Positions 37,214 to 45,340 of a stretch of DNA of 64,000 nt are shown here, piece after piece (the stretch's first letter is position 1; each line of letters begins with the position of its first letter). The DNA comes from Paenibacillus taichungensis. Lineage in GTDB: Bacteria; Bacillota; Bacilli; Paenibacillales; Paenibacillaceae. A model generated the notes under the pieces. That model did not search any database. It saw only the letters and a program-made list of their open reading frames with translations, and had not been told where the DNA came from. The stretch spans positions 62,001 through 126,000 of the forward strand of contig NZ_QEVW01000005.1 of assembly GCF_003287275.1 (NCBI RefSeq), in the 5' to 3' direction. A program made the translations under genes and the position numbers.

Positions 37214-38299
37214 TTATTTCGGCTGAATATATCCTTCAGCTTTGAGCAATTCAGCGATCAGAACTGCACCACCTGCTGCTCCGCGCAGCGTGTTGTGAGA
37301 CAGTCCTACAAACTTGTAATCATACAGGGAGTCTTCGCGCAGTCTGCCCGTTGAAACGCCCATGCCGCGCTCGATGTCACGATCCAGCTTCGTTTGTGGT
37401 CTGTTCTCTTCTTCAAAATACGTAATGAACTGTTTCGGTGCGCTTGGCAGACCCAGTTCTTGCGGGCGACCTTTGAATTGCAACCAACGATCCAGAATTT
37501 CTTCTTTGGATGGTTTTTTCTCAAAGGATACAAATACTGTCGCCAGGTGACCATCTGTTACTGGAACACGAATACATTGTGTTGTAATTAATGGTGAGGA
37601 CGCTTTTACAATCTCATTATTTTGAATGCTTCCCCAGATGCGCAGCGGCTCCTGTTCACTTTTTTCTTCCTCGCCACCGATGTATGGAATCACGTTATCC
37701 AGCATTTCCGGCCAGTCGGTAAAGTTTTTGCCTGCTCCAGAGATTGCTTGATAAGTGGAAGCCACCACTTGAGTTGGGTTGAACTCGCGCAACGCGTGAA
37801 GTGCAGGTACATAGCTCTGAATCGAGCAGTTTGGTTTAACTGCAATGAATCCGGTTTTCGTTCCTAGACGTTTGCGTTGAGCTTCAATCACGTCCAGATG
37901 TCCCGGGTTAATTTCAGGAATGACCATAGGTACATCCGCTGTCCAGCGGTGAGCCGAGTTGTTGGAAACAACCGGAGTTCCCGTTTTGGCATAAGCCTCC
38001 TCGAGCGCTTGAATTTCATTCTTTTTCATATCTACAGCACAGAATATAAAATCAACCTGGCTCGCAAAAGCTTCCACTTGGGAAGCATCCTGCACAACGA
38101 TGTTTTTCACTGCTTCCGGGATCGGAACGGCGAGTTTCCATCTGCCATGTACGGATTCTTCGTATGTTTTGCCTGCCGAGTTGGCACTTGCTGAAATAGC
38201 CGTTACTTCAAACCATGGGTGTCCATTGAGCAGATCCACAAATCGTTGACCCACCATCCCCGTTCCTCCGACGATACCGACTTTCAATTTTGCTGACAT
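37214..38299 (-). CDS. asd: Aspartate-semialdehyde dehydrogenase
   Basis: Reduces aspartyl phosphate to aspartate semialdehyde, the branch to lysine, diaminopimelate, threonine and methionine. 361 residues. N-terminal NADP-binding GIVGGTGMVGQRFVDLL, active-site Cys in KPNCSIQSY, SNNSAHRW motif, and C-terminal LSHNTLRGAAGGAVL. The motif set fits the archaeal/fungal-type Asd rather than the shorter bacterial type. Start ATG 38299 with AAAGGAA upstream. It is preceded by a T-box leader, so transcription depends on the charging of one tRNA. Monocistronic. Confidence 0.95.
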   Translation of the reverse strand: MSAKLKVGIVGGTGMVGQRFVDLLNGHPWFEVTAISASANSAGKTYEESVHGRWKLAVPIPEAVKNIVVQDASQVEAFASQVDFIFCAVDMKKNEIQALEEAYAKTGTPVVSNNSAHRWTADVPMVIPEINPGHLDVIEAQRKRLGTKTGFIAVKPNCSIQSYVPALHALREFNPTQVVASTYQAISGAGKNFTDWPEMLDNVIPYIGGEEEKSEQEPLRIWGSIQNNEIVKASSPLITTQCIRVPVTDGHLATVFVSFEKKPSKEEILDRWLQFKGRPQELGLPSAPKQFITYFEEENRPQTKLDRDIERGMGVSTGRLREDSLYDYKFVGLSHNTLRGAAGGAVLIAELLKAEGYIQPK

Positions 38300-38384
38300 A
38301 GAATCATCATTTCCTTTCAGTGTGAGTTTCCTCTTATTAAACACTATTCAGGCGTTTCCAAAGCGTGTAGCCAACATCCCGGAA

Positions 38385-38695
38385 AAACCAAAAAATCCCA
38401 TCCCCAAGACAAAAGTCTCAGGGACGAGATTGTTACACTCGTGGTACCACCCAGATTCGCCAATATGTCGCCATACCAGCCTCTTCGAGTTAAGGATACT
38501 GCATAAAATCATGCCCATCCGTATATACTCTCGCTCTGTAACAGGAGCTCCTGTCACACCATCCCTCAATCCTTCAAGTTCCGATGTGCTGCTCTGAGTC
38601 TTTATTCAATAAAAAATTCTTTACCCCTTTTCAGCTACCGGAGCTCTCTGTGAAAGAAAACCTTTTATCTACTCATCTCTTCGTCGCATTTGATA
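38385..38695 (-). promoter_or_regulatory. T-box leader of asd
   Basis: On the minus strand: stem I with the AGTA S-turn motif and distal AGAGAGCTC followed by GGTAGCTGAAAAGG, then the T-box sequence GGGTGGTACCACG (complement at 38439-38452), then a terminator whose AGAC-TTTT-GTCT hairpin ends in GGGATTTTTTGG. The specifier side of stem I reads GAATAAAGACTC; AAA (Lys), GAC (Asp) and ACT (Thr) are possible triplets, and I cannot settle the register by eye. Lys would suit the pathway. Confidence 0.88.
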
Positions 38696-38700
38696 TTGCG

Positions 38701-38706
38701 ATTATA
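38701..38706 (-). promoter_or_regulatory. -10 element of the asd T-box transcript
   Basis: TATAAT on the minus strand at 38701-38706, about 10 bp before the first T-box helix; the -35 is weak (CTTCAC at 17 bp). The remaining gap to 38883 holds AGCTGAA/TTCAGCT and ACGTC/GACGT inverted repeats but no gene. Confidence 0.5.
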
Positions 38707-38883
38707 ATATCAAAATTACCATCGTGAAGTAAACACATTTTTTTAGATAACGGAATTAATACGTTTTCAGCGGAGCTGAACAATTCAATTATCGCAAGAA
38801 AAACTTCAGCTAAACGCGGTCTGTCTTCTGTGAAAGTACGTCGATAGACGTTTTTTTATAAATTGCTGCAAATAGCTATTTCT

Positions 38884-39729
38884 TTACTGCTTTTTGGCAA
38901 CAATTGCATACGTTCCCAGTGGACTCCCAGGCCCAGAAACATGATGTGTTCTAAGTAATTTCAGTTCGGAAATTAGAAGTGTTTTTACTTTGTCCGGAAT
39001 CGGAAGCATCTGCAGTTCCACTGGCGCTTCTGCCAGTGTCATTTCCGTTTCCCAGCGACCGTCCTGCAGCTCGGGAGAATGGATCGAAGCCTCTTCCTTA
39101 ATCGTCCAGCCTGCCGCAGAGACAAGCTCTCGGATATCCTCCGGTGTAAAGAGCGTGCGCACATTGGAGAAGCTGTTCTCCTTATAGCATTCAACCTGCG
39201 ACTGAATCAGAACGGATAACCAATGTGAGAGCTGGCTCACATCTGTAACTCGTGTGTCCCATTCGGCGAAACATAGCTGATGTCCCCACGTCCTAACCTT
39301 TTTAAGAATCTCCGCGAGTTCTTCAAACGATTTCAGGTACCATGAACAATGGGAAAGTACAATCACATCAAACTCATTTTCAGCGAATTGAGCCTGTCCA
39401 CTTAGGATGTCAAACTCATAATCCATTCGAATTCGGCCACCTAGCGGAGATTTCCGCAGCTTGGCTGCCGCTTCCCCTACGGTCAGTGGTGCACCATAAT
39501 CCTCAGGTGCAATGTCTACACCATGAACGTAACCGTGTTCCCCCACCAGATGTGCAAGTACGGCAGTGGTATCTCCCTGACCACAACCAATTTCCAGAAC
39601 GCGGCTGCCTTCCCGGATTTCCCAAAAGTGACCCAGTTTCAACCGATGCTCGGTCTGAATGTATTGAATAGCCGCGTTGTCCTCCACGTCCATATACTGA
39701 ATAAGATCCCTGATGATAGACTCATTCAT
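38884..39729 (-). CDS. Class I SAM-dependent methyltransferase
   Basis: 281 residues with a Rossmann methyltransferase core: motif I RVLEIGCGQGDTT (about residues 43-55), motif II acidic GVDIAP, and motif IV VIVLSHCSWYL. No substrate-specific domain is recognisable. Start ATG 39729 with GGAGTGAGG upstream. It follows galU by about 150 bp on the same strand and may be read through from the sugar cassette, but the gap and a separate site leave that open. Confidence 0.85.
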   Translation of the reverse strand: MNESIIRDLIQYMDVEDNAAIQYIQTEHRLKLGHFWEIREGSRVLEIGCGQGDTTAVLAHLVGEHGYVHGVDIAPEDYGAPLTVGEAAAKLRKSPLGGRIRMDYEFDILSGQAQFAENEFDVIVLSHCSWYLKSFEELAEILKKVRTWGHQLCFAEWDTRVTDVSQLSHWLSVLIQSQVECYKENSFSNVRTLFTPEDIRELVSAAGWTIKEEASIHSPELQDGRWETEMTLAEAPVELQMLPIPDKVKTLLISELKLLRTHHVSGPGSPLGTYAIVAKKQ

Positions 39730-39877
39730 GATTCCTCACTCCTCAAAGAGCAACTTGAACTTCTTGCTCATTGTATCGTGACAGGCTCCATTGTACAATG
39801 CTGGAGTCTATGCCAGAACCATGGCAATGAGCAGCCCCCGTCCTACAGCAGATTTAAACCTCAGCTACATATCAATC

Positions 39878-40750
39878 CTACGCCCACTGCGTAGCGAGCT
39901 TCTGAAGATATGGTGTAAGCATGGGCTGTAGTTCCTTACGCATCAGTCCAATCTCCAGGATCGCCTGAATATATCCGAACTGATCACCAATATCGTAGCG
40001 ACGTCCTTCCAGTTCAAGAGCCAGCAGTTCTTCCACCTGACTTACTTCTTTTAGCGCATCCGTTAGCTGATATTCTCCTCCAGCACCTCTCTCGATTCGA
40101 TCCAGAATGGGAAAGATGGAAGGCTTCAGAATGTAACGTCCCATCACGGCTGTTCGGGAGGGCGCTTCTGTAATTGAAGGTTTTTCTACCAGATTGGTGA
40201 TTCGGTGAACCCGATCCTCTGCCCCTTGTGAATCGATAATGCCGTATTTACTCACGTCAGCAGGTTGCACCTGCCGCACGCCAACAATCTGGCTGCCTGT
40301 CTTTTCATATAAATGAATCATCTGTGCGAGCGCTGGTGGATCTGACACCATAATATCATCTCCAAGCAGTACGGCGAACGGATCATCTCCCACGAACTGG
40401 CGAGCACATCCAATCGCATGGCCCAATCCAAGCGGCTCTTTTTGCCGGATAAAATGAATACTTGCCATTTCGCTGATCGCTTGCACCTCTTCCAGTAGCG
40501 CTTGTTTGCCCTTGGCGTACAGGGAATGTTCCAATTCAACCGATTTGTCAAAATGATCTTCAATCGATTTTTTATTCCGTCCGGTTACGATGATGATATT
40601 TTCAATGCCAGATTGTACCGCTTCTTCCACAATGTATTGAATAGCCGGTTTGTCCACTATTGGCAGCATTTCTTTCGGTTGTGCCTTGGTTGCCGGCAAA
40701 AATCGGGTGCCAAGCCCGGCTGCCGGAATGACTGCTTTTTTAATTCTCAT
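39878..40750 (-). CDS. galU: UTP-glucose-1-phosphate uridylyltransferase
   Basis: Makes UDP-glucose from UTP and glucose-1-phosphate; cytosolic, 290 residues, typical for GalU/GtaB. Nucleotidyltransferase signature IPAAGLGTRFLPATKAQPKE begins at residue 8, followed by DKPAIQYIVEEA and the substrate block QKEPLGLGHAI. Start ATG 40750 with AAAGGAG upstream; earlier in-frame starts overlap gtrA and lack a site. It closes the four-gene sugar cassette, supplying the donor for the GT2 enzyme. Confidence 0.95.
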   Translation of the reverse strand: MRIKKAVIPAAGLGTRFLPATKAQPKEMLPIVDKPAIQYIVEEAVQSGIENIIIVTGRNKKSIEDHFDKSVELEHSLYAKGKQALLEEVQAISEMASIHFIRQKEPLGLGHAIGCARQFVGDDPFAVLLGDDIMVSDPPALAQMIHLYEKTGSQIVGVRQVQPADVSKYGIIDSQGAEDRVHRITNLVEKPSITEAPSRTAVMGRYILKPSIFPILDRIERGAGGEYQLTDALKEVSQVEELLALELEGRRYDIGDQFGYIQAILEIGLMRKELQPMLTPYLQKLATQWA

Positions 40751-40751
40751 A

Positions 40752-41189
40752 TCATGAAACACTCCTTTCATTCGCATCAGATGAAGGGTCAGATCCTTGA
40801 ACGGGCTCTGCCCGGAACACCCAATGCCGACTCGCAATATAATTTATAACCATGCCCGAGAGAGTTGCCAGTATTTTACTCATTACCACGCTCCAACCTA
40901 ATATGCTGTTGCAGATGTACAGAATCAGAGAAGATAACGCAAGAACCACTAGATTGGTAATTACAAAACGCATGATTTCGTTTTTTTTGCCCTGTCTTCC
41001 CGAATCCTGGAAGGTCCATCTGCCGTTCCACCAGTAACTGTTTACGACCCCACAGCTATACGAGATTACCTGGGCAATTAGAGCAGGTGCGCCTGCGGTA
41101 GCGAGCAACGTGAATACCAATGCATCCACTGCCGTATTCAGGACACCCACAATGCCGAACTTAAATATAGTGACCAACCGGTTAGTCAT
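40752..41189 (-). CDS. GtrA-family membrane protein (lipid-linked sugar flippase)
   Basis: 145 residues with four membrane helices, matching GtrA: FKFGIVGVLNTAVDALVF at the start and SYWWNGRWTF in the loop after helix 2. GtrA proteins are thought to flip undecaprenyl-phosphate-linked glucose across the membrane. ATG 41189 overlaps the TAA of the upstream GT2 gene (ATGACTAA), so the two are translationally coupled. A TTG at 41198 is a less likely start. Confidence 0.9.
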   Translation of the reverse strand: MTNRLVTIFKFGIVGVLNTAVDALVFTLLATAGAPALIAQVISYSCGVVNSYWWNGRWTFQDSGRQGKKNEIMRFVITNLVVLALSSLILYICNSILGWSVVMSKILATLSGMVINYIASRHWVFRAEPVQGSDPSSDANERSVS

Positions 41190-42168
41190 GATGAGCAACT
41201 CTGCCCGTTAACCGTGACTGACTTGACTGACTCTCCATCTGATACACATCTCTTACGATATAGAGGGGGCGCGCCTTCGTTTCATCATAGATTCGGCCGA
41301 CATACTCGCCAAGAATGCCCAGCATGATCAATATAAAGCCGTTAAATATCAGCATGATACTGACCATCGAAGGCCATCCTTTGATCGTAGAATCTGTGAA
41401 TATCGCTGAAGCAATGACACTAAGCATATAGATGAAACCGCCGATGGATAGAATAGCTCCTACGTAACCTGCAAGCTTGAGCGGTTTGTATGAGAATGAG
41501 GTAATGCCGTCCAAACTCAGCTTCAACATGCGTTTCAGCGGGTATTTTGTCTCCCCTGCCAAACGCTCATCCCGTTCATACTCAATGGCCGTCTGACGGA
41601 ACCCCACCCAACTGACCAGTCCGCGAACAAATCGATTTTTTTCCGGAAGACGTTTCATCTCATCACACACCTTGCGATCAATCAGTCGGAAATCCCCCGT
41701 ATCCACTGGAATATCCGTATCCGTCGACGCACGCAGTACGCGGTAGAACATGCTTGCTGACCATTTCTTGAAGCGTGTCTCACCGCTTCGTCGGGTTCGA
41801 CGGGCATAGACAACCTCATAGCCCTCTTTCCACTTGGCGATCATGTCCAATATCAGCTCGGGAGGGTCCTGAAGATCCGCATCAATAATGACGACGGCAT
41901 CGCCTGCTGCATAATCCATCCCTGCCGTAATTGCGATCTGGTGACCGAAGTTGCGTGCGAAATCTATCAGCTTCACACTTTCGTCCCAACGGGCGTAGTC
42001 ACGGATCATCTGTGCACTTTGGTCCACGCTACCGTCGTTGACAAAAAGAAGTTCGTAACTCTCTCCTGTACTGCCCATGACTTTTTTCAGACGCCGATAG
42101 GTCTCCTCAATCACCGCTTCTTCGTTATACATCGGAATGATAATGCTGTAACGGCACTTTTGAGCCAT
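41182..42168 (-). CDS. Family 2 glycosyltransferase, polyprenyl-phosphate sugar synthase (GtrB/YkcC-like)
   Basis: 328 residues. Catalytic GT-A domain with YSIIIPMYNEE at the N-terminus, metal-binding DADLQDPPE and a QTAIEYERDERLAGETKYPL block, followed by two C-terminal membrane helices. This is the layout of GtrB and dolichol-phosphate mannose synthase-like enzymes, which load a sugar onto undecaprenyl phosphate. Start ATG 42168 with AAAGGAGGG upstream. It sits between the GT39-like and GtrA genes in one operon. Confidence 0.93.
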   Translation of the reverse strand: MAQKCRYSIIIPMYNEEAVIEETYRRLKKVMGSTGESYELLFVNDGSVDQSAQMIRDYARWDESVKLIDFARNFGHQIAITAGMDYAAGDAVVIIDADLQDPPELILDMIAKWKEGYEVVYARRTRRSGETRFKKWSASMFYRVLRASTDTDIPVDTGDFRLIDRKVCDEMKRLPEKNRFVRGLVSWVGFRQTAIEYERDERLAGETKYPLKRMLKLSLDGITSFSYKPLKLAGYVGAILSIGGFIYMLSVIASAIFTDSTIKGWPSMVSIMLIFNGFILIMLGILGEYVGRIYDETKARPLYIVRDVYQMESQSSQSRLTGRVAHHD

Positions 42169-42200
42169 GTTCGTTCCCTCCTTTAACCATTCGATCAAGT

Positions 42201-44459
42201 TTATAATTTCACTTCATATAGAGTGGTTTGACCGCCGAAACCTGAACCGCTGTCCGTACCCGTCTTCCACTCTGACGTTGGAATTTCGGTACCATGCTCC
42301 TTGATCCAGTCGCCGATATCAGAACTGCCACCTCGGCCGCCCATGCCACCTACCATGAAGTATTTCACTTGCCCACTCTTCACGAGTTGTTCCAATTTTT
42401 CCGTGCTATACACCGGATCTGAACCCGAGAACCCGCCAAGCGTAATGACTGCTTCATTTTCATCGATGATATATGGAGCTGCCTGGTTATAGTCCGTCGT
42501 TGCAAAGAGATAGGTTTCACCTGTGTTATGCTCTCTCAGATAATTCAGTGTTGTGGTGTCCACTTCTTCGTTGCGGTTTCCCGCACCACCTCGGCCACCT
42601 GTCGTCGGCATGCCTCCTCCGCCATTCATGTTTCCGCCTGAATTCGGAATTGTTCCCATGCCCGCATTGTTAGGGTCAGCTTCATCGGACGATGGGAAAG
42701 CCTGATCGGTGTCGGTGTCATTTGATGTATTCGGCTGAGCCATACCCATTCCGCCACCATTGCGATCACCTTGTCTATCTCCCATTGCCATGCCCATTCC
42801 GCCAAACATCCCATTGGAACCTGTCGGCCCGGCCGCCGGAATCATGCTGTTGCCTCCATACGTAATAGGGGTAAATGCCCAATAGGTTGGTCCAATCAGC
42901 ATGACCATGAAGCCTGCGATAATCAAACCCTGTTTCCATGGATGTGAACGATTAAGCATCACAATCAGGATAACCGTGATCAGAATGCCTGCAATTAACT
43001 CACCTATGGACCAACCTGCTCCGATAGTTTCGTTATACACCTGCATGATATACCAGCCGAAGATGGTCGTAAGCAGTACGGATAACGGAAGCAGCCAGGC
43101 TTGCCAGCCATTGCGTTCACGATATGCCGACCACATGGCTGCAAACCCTGCTCCGGTTAATGCCGCTACCGGAGGTGCGAGCATAATCAGATAATATTGA
43201 TGAAAGAAACCAGCCACACTGAAGAATGCAGCTACCGGAAGCAGCCAGGCCAGCCAGAACAGGGCTTCCTTATGCTTATCGGTTATATTTCTCCGTCTTA
43301 ACCCGGCAAATATGGCGATGCAGCCAAGTAATACAATAGGCAAAAACCAACTGGCCTGACCGGACAGTTCGGTCTGGAATAACCGCAGAGGACCTTTCTC
43401 CCCGGTACCAAACATGCCACCCATGCCTCCGCCGCCATTACCACCTCCAAAATTTCTTCCATTAGGCATCTCGCCACCGTTTGGCATCTGACCGCCTGGG
43501 AAAGTCATTCCGTTCATGCCACCCATTTCACCATTCCCCGGTGCATTGCCTGTTGGAGCCGAGCCGCTGCCCGATTGACCGGATGCTGAGGTCTGGGAAG
43601 CTGCGTTGCCACGGGCCTTGCCTTCATCAGAGGCGTTTGGCATGCCTGCATTCGCTGATCTGTTCTGTTGTCCCGTGAGACGGGATAAGCCGTTATATCC
43701 AAAAGCCAGCTCCAGCACCGAATTGGTTTCACTGCTGCCGATATAAGGCCGTTCATCTGTCGGTATAGAATCCACGGTGACTGCCCAGGATAAGGAAACA
43801 ACTGCCAGCACCGCCGTACTTCCGATCAGCAGAATGATTTTTCTTCTCCACTTTGCGTTGAATGCAAGCAGATAGAACAAGTAGAAAGCCGGAAGAATCA
43901 TGTAGGCTTGCAGCATTTTCATATTAAAAGCAAGTCCGATGAGTGCAAAGGCAACCAGAATACGCCACGTACTGCCTTGCTTGCTTCCCTTGAACAAAAA
44001 CCATGAACCCAGCAGCAACGTGAATACCAGCATGCTATCAATATTGTTGGTACGGCTGACCGCTGCCACGACAGGAACAGTCGCCATCGCAAGTGCCGAG
44101 ATTCGCGCCGCGGCAAGACCAAATGTAGGCTTGACCATGAAATATATCAGCAGCACCGAACCGATCCCCGCTAACGCTTGCGGTAAAATAACACTCCATC
44201 CATGCAATCCAAAAACGTAAGCAAAAGCGGTTTGAATCCAGAAGACAACCGGTGGTTTGTCTACGGTTACCGAACCAGCCGAGTCGAGCGATGCATAGAA
44301 AAAGTTATGGAAATTCCTCAGCATGCTCCCGACGGCGGTCGTATAATAGGAATTGGCATATTGGTCGTTCCAGATGCCATACCCGTTCAGAAATGCCGCC
44401 AGTAAAACAATCGGCAGAAGGACAAGGTCAATCCTTCGTTTGGCGTTATTCAATCTCAA
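42201..44459 (-). CDS. GT39/ArnT-like membrane glycosyltransferase with Gly/Met-rich inserts (YkcB-like)
   Basis: 752-residue integral membrane protein. N-terminal PMT-like region: LLAAFLNGYGIWNDQYANSY, then DKPPVVFWIQT with the catalytic-type Asp of the first outer loop, and about a dozen helices. Two low-complexity, Gly/Met/Asn-rich segments interrupt outer loops: about residues 275-350 and about 550-630 (repeats such as GGMGGMFG, GGGMGMA). The C-terminal soluble domain ends with TTLYEVKL. It would transfer a sugar from the lipid carrier to an external acceptor such as teichoic acid, protein or lipid. Start ATG 44459 with GAAGGAG upstream; first gene of the operon, divergent from a two-component system. 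Confidence 0.88.
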   Translation of the reverse strand: MRLNNAKRRIDLVLLPIVLLAAFLNGYGIWNDQYANSYYTTAVGSMLRNFHNFFYASLDSAGSVTVDKPPVVFWIQTAFAYVFGLHGWSVILPQALAGIGSVLLIYFMVKPTFGLAAARISALAMATVPVVAAVSRTNNIDSMLVFTLLLGSWFLFKGSKQGSTWRILVAFALIGLAFNMKMLQAYMILPAFYLFYLLAFNAKWRRKIILLIGSTAVLAVVSLSWAVTVDSIPTDERPYIGSSETNSVLELAFGYNGLSRLTGQQNRSANAGMPNASDEGKARGNAASQTSASGQSGSGSAPTGNAPGNGEMGGMNGMTFPGGQMPNGGEMPNGRNFGGGNGGGGMGGMFGTGEKGPLRLFQTELSGQASWFLPIVLLGCIAIFAGLRRRNITDKHKEALFWLAWLLPVAAFFSVAGFFHQYYLIMLAPPVAALTGAGFAAMWSAYRERNGWQAWLLPLSVLLTTIFGWYIMQVYNETIGAGWSIGELIAGILITVILIVMLNRSHPWKQGLIIAGFMVMLIGPTYWAFTPITYGGNSMIPAAGPTGSNGMFGGMGMAMGDRQGDRNGGGMGMAQPNTSNDTDTDQAFPSSDEADPNNAGMGTIPNSGGNMNGGGGMPTTGGRGGAGNRNEEVDTTTLNYLREHNTGETYLFATTDYNQAAPYIIDENEAVITLGGFSGSDPVYSTEKLEQLVKSGQVKYFMVGGMGGRGGSSDIGDWIKEHGTEIPTSEWKTGTDSGSGFGGQTTLYEVKL

Positions 44460-44555
44460 TCACTCCTTCAAGTTCTTCATATCAACTATTGTGACAGGCC
44501 AAAGTAAAACTGGGATGAGTGCCCGCTGAATGTTGCCTGAGGATAACTTGCAAAC

Positions 44556-44601
44556 TTTTCAGCTAATTTTCAGTTTGGCGAGCGATAATACAGCATATAG
44601 A
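44556..44601 (+). promoter_or_regulatory. Candidate response-regulator binding site and promoter of the two-component operon
   Basis: Two direct TTTTCAG copies (44556-44562 and 44567-44573) with 11-bp periodicity, as OmpR/PhoB-type regulators bind, directly before the -35 zone of a promoter with -10 TATAGA (44596-44601). Confidence 0.5.
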
Positions 44602-44656
44602 CCTCTAGAATTGAGGGTATGTAATCGATGGATTTAACGGGAGGGAACGCCTGCTT

Positions 44657-45340
44657 ATGAAGCTAAGTACTGGCATTAAAATACTATTGGCCGATGATGA
44701 ACCACATATTTTGCAATTTCTGGAGCTTGGACTAAGCAACGAAGGCTTTGATGTACGTACAGCCCCGGATGGAGCTGCTGCGCTTGAATTGGCACTCGAC
44801 TTTCGTCCACATATGGCCATTCTGGATGTCATGATGCCCGAGATGGATGGGTTTGAAGTTGTTGAGCGTCTGCGCAAGAGCGGAGCTCAGGTCGGAGTGA
44901 TCATGCTGACAGCCAAAGATGAAGTTGAAAATCGGGTAAAAGGCCTATGGCTTGGTGCTGACGATTATATGATTAAGCCTTTTGCGTTCGATGAACTGCT
45001 TGCACGGATTCAGGCAAGGCTTCGAAATCAGTTTCCTTTATTAATAGGGGCAGTGACTCATGGTCCATTCCGAATTGATGATCAACGCAAAGAGATTACC
45101 TATCACGATCAGATTCTGGAGTTATCTCCAACCGAATATGAACTATTAAAATTCATCGTGCTCAATCATGGTATTGTCCTGAGTAAAGCGACCATTCTGA
45201 ACCGCGTGTGGGGATACGATTTTGGTGGAGAAGAGAATATTGTGGAGGTGTACGTCCGCTCCTTGCGTGACAAACTGGGGGATAAAGAGCATAAACTCAT
45301 TCGTACACTTCGAGGTGTCGGATACAGGGTGGATCTCTGA
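44657..45340 (+). CDS. OmpR/PhoB-family response regulator
   Basis: 227 residues: receiver domain with acidic pocket ADDEP, phosphoacceptor Asp57 in AILDVMMPEMDG, and Lys in MIKPF; C-terminal winged helix with ELSPTEYELLKFIVLN and GEENIVEVYVRSLRDKLGD. Start ATG 44657 with GGGAGGG upstream. The stop overlaps the kinase start in TGATG, so they are co-translated. Likely autoregulates and controls the divergent sugar cassette. Confidence 0.95.
   Translation: MKLSTGIKILLADDEPHILQFLELGLSNEGFDVRTAPDGAAALELALDFRPHMAILDVMMPEMDGFEVVERLRKSGAQVGVIMLTAKDEVENRVKGLWLGADDYMIKPFAFDELLARIQARLRNQFPLLIGAVTHGPFRIDDQRKEITYHDQILELSPTEYELLKFIVLNHGIVLSKATILNRVWGYDFGGEENIVEVYVRSLRDKLGDKEHKLIRTLRGVGYRVDL

Noticed and set aside
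38838-38857. ACGTC-GATA-GACGT plus T7 as a plus-strand terminator of a small RNA
   Set aside because: The stem is only 5 bp and no convincing plus-strand promoter precedes it.
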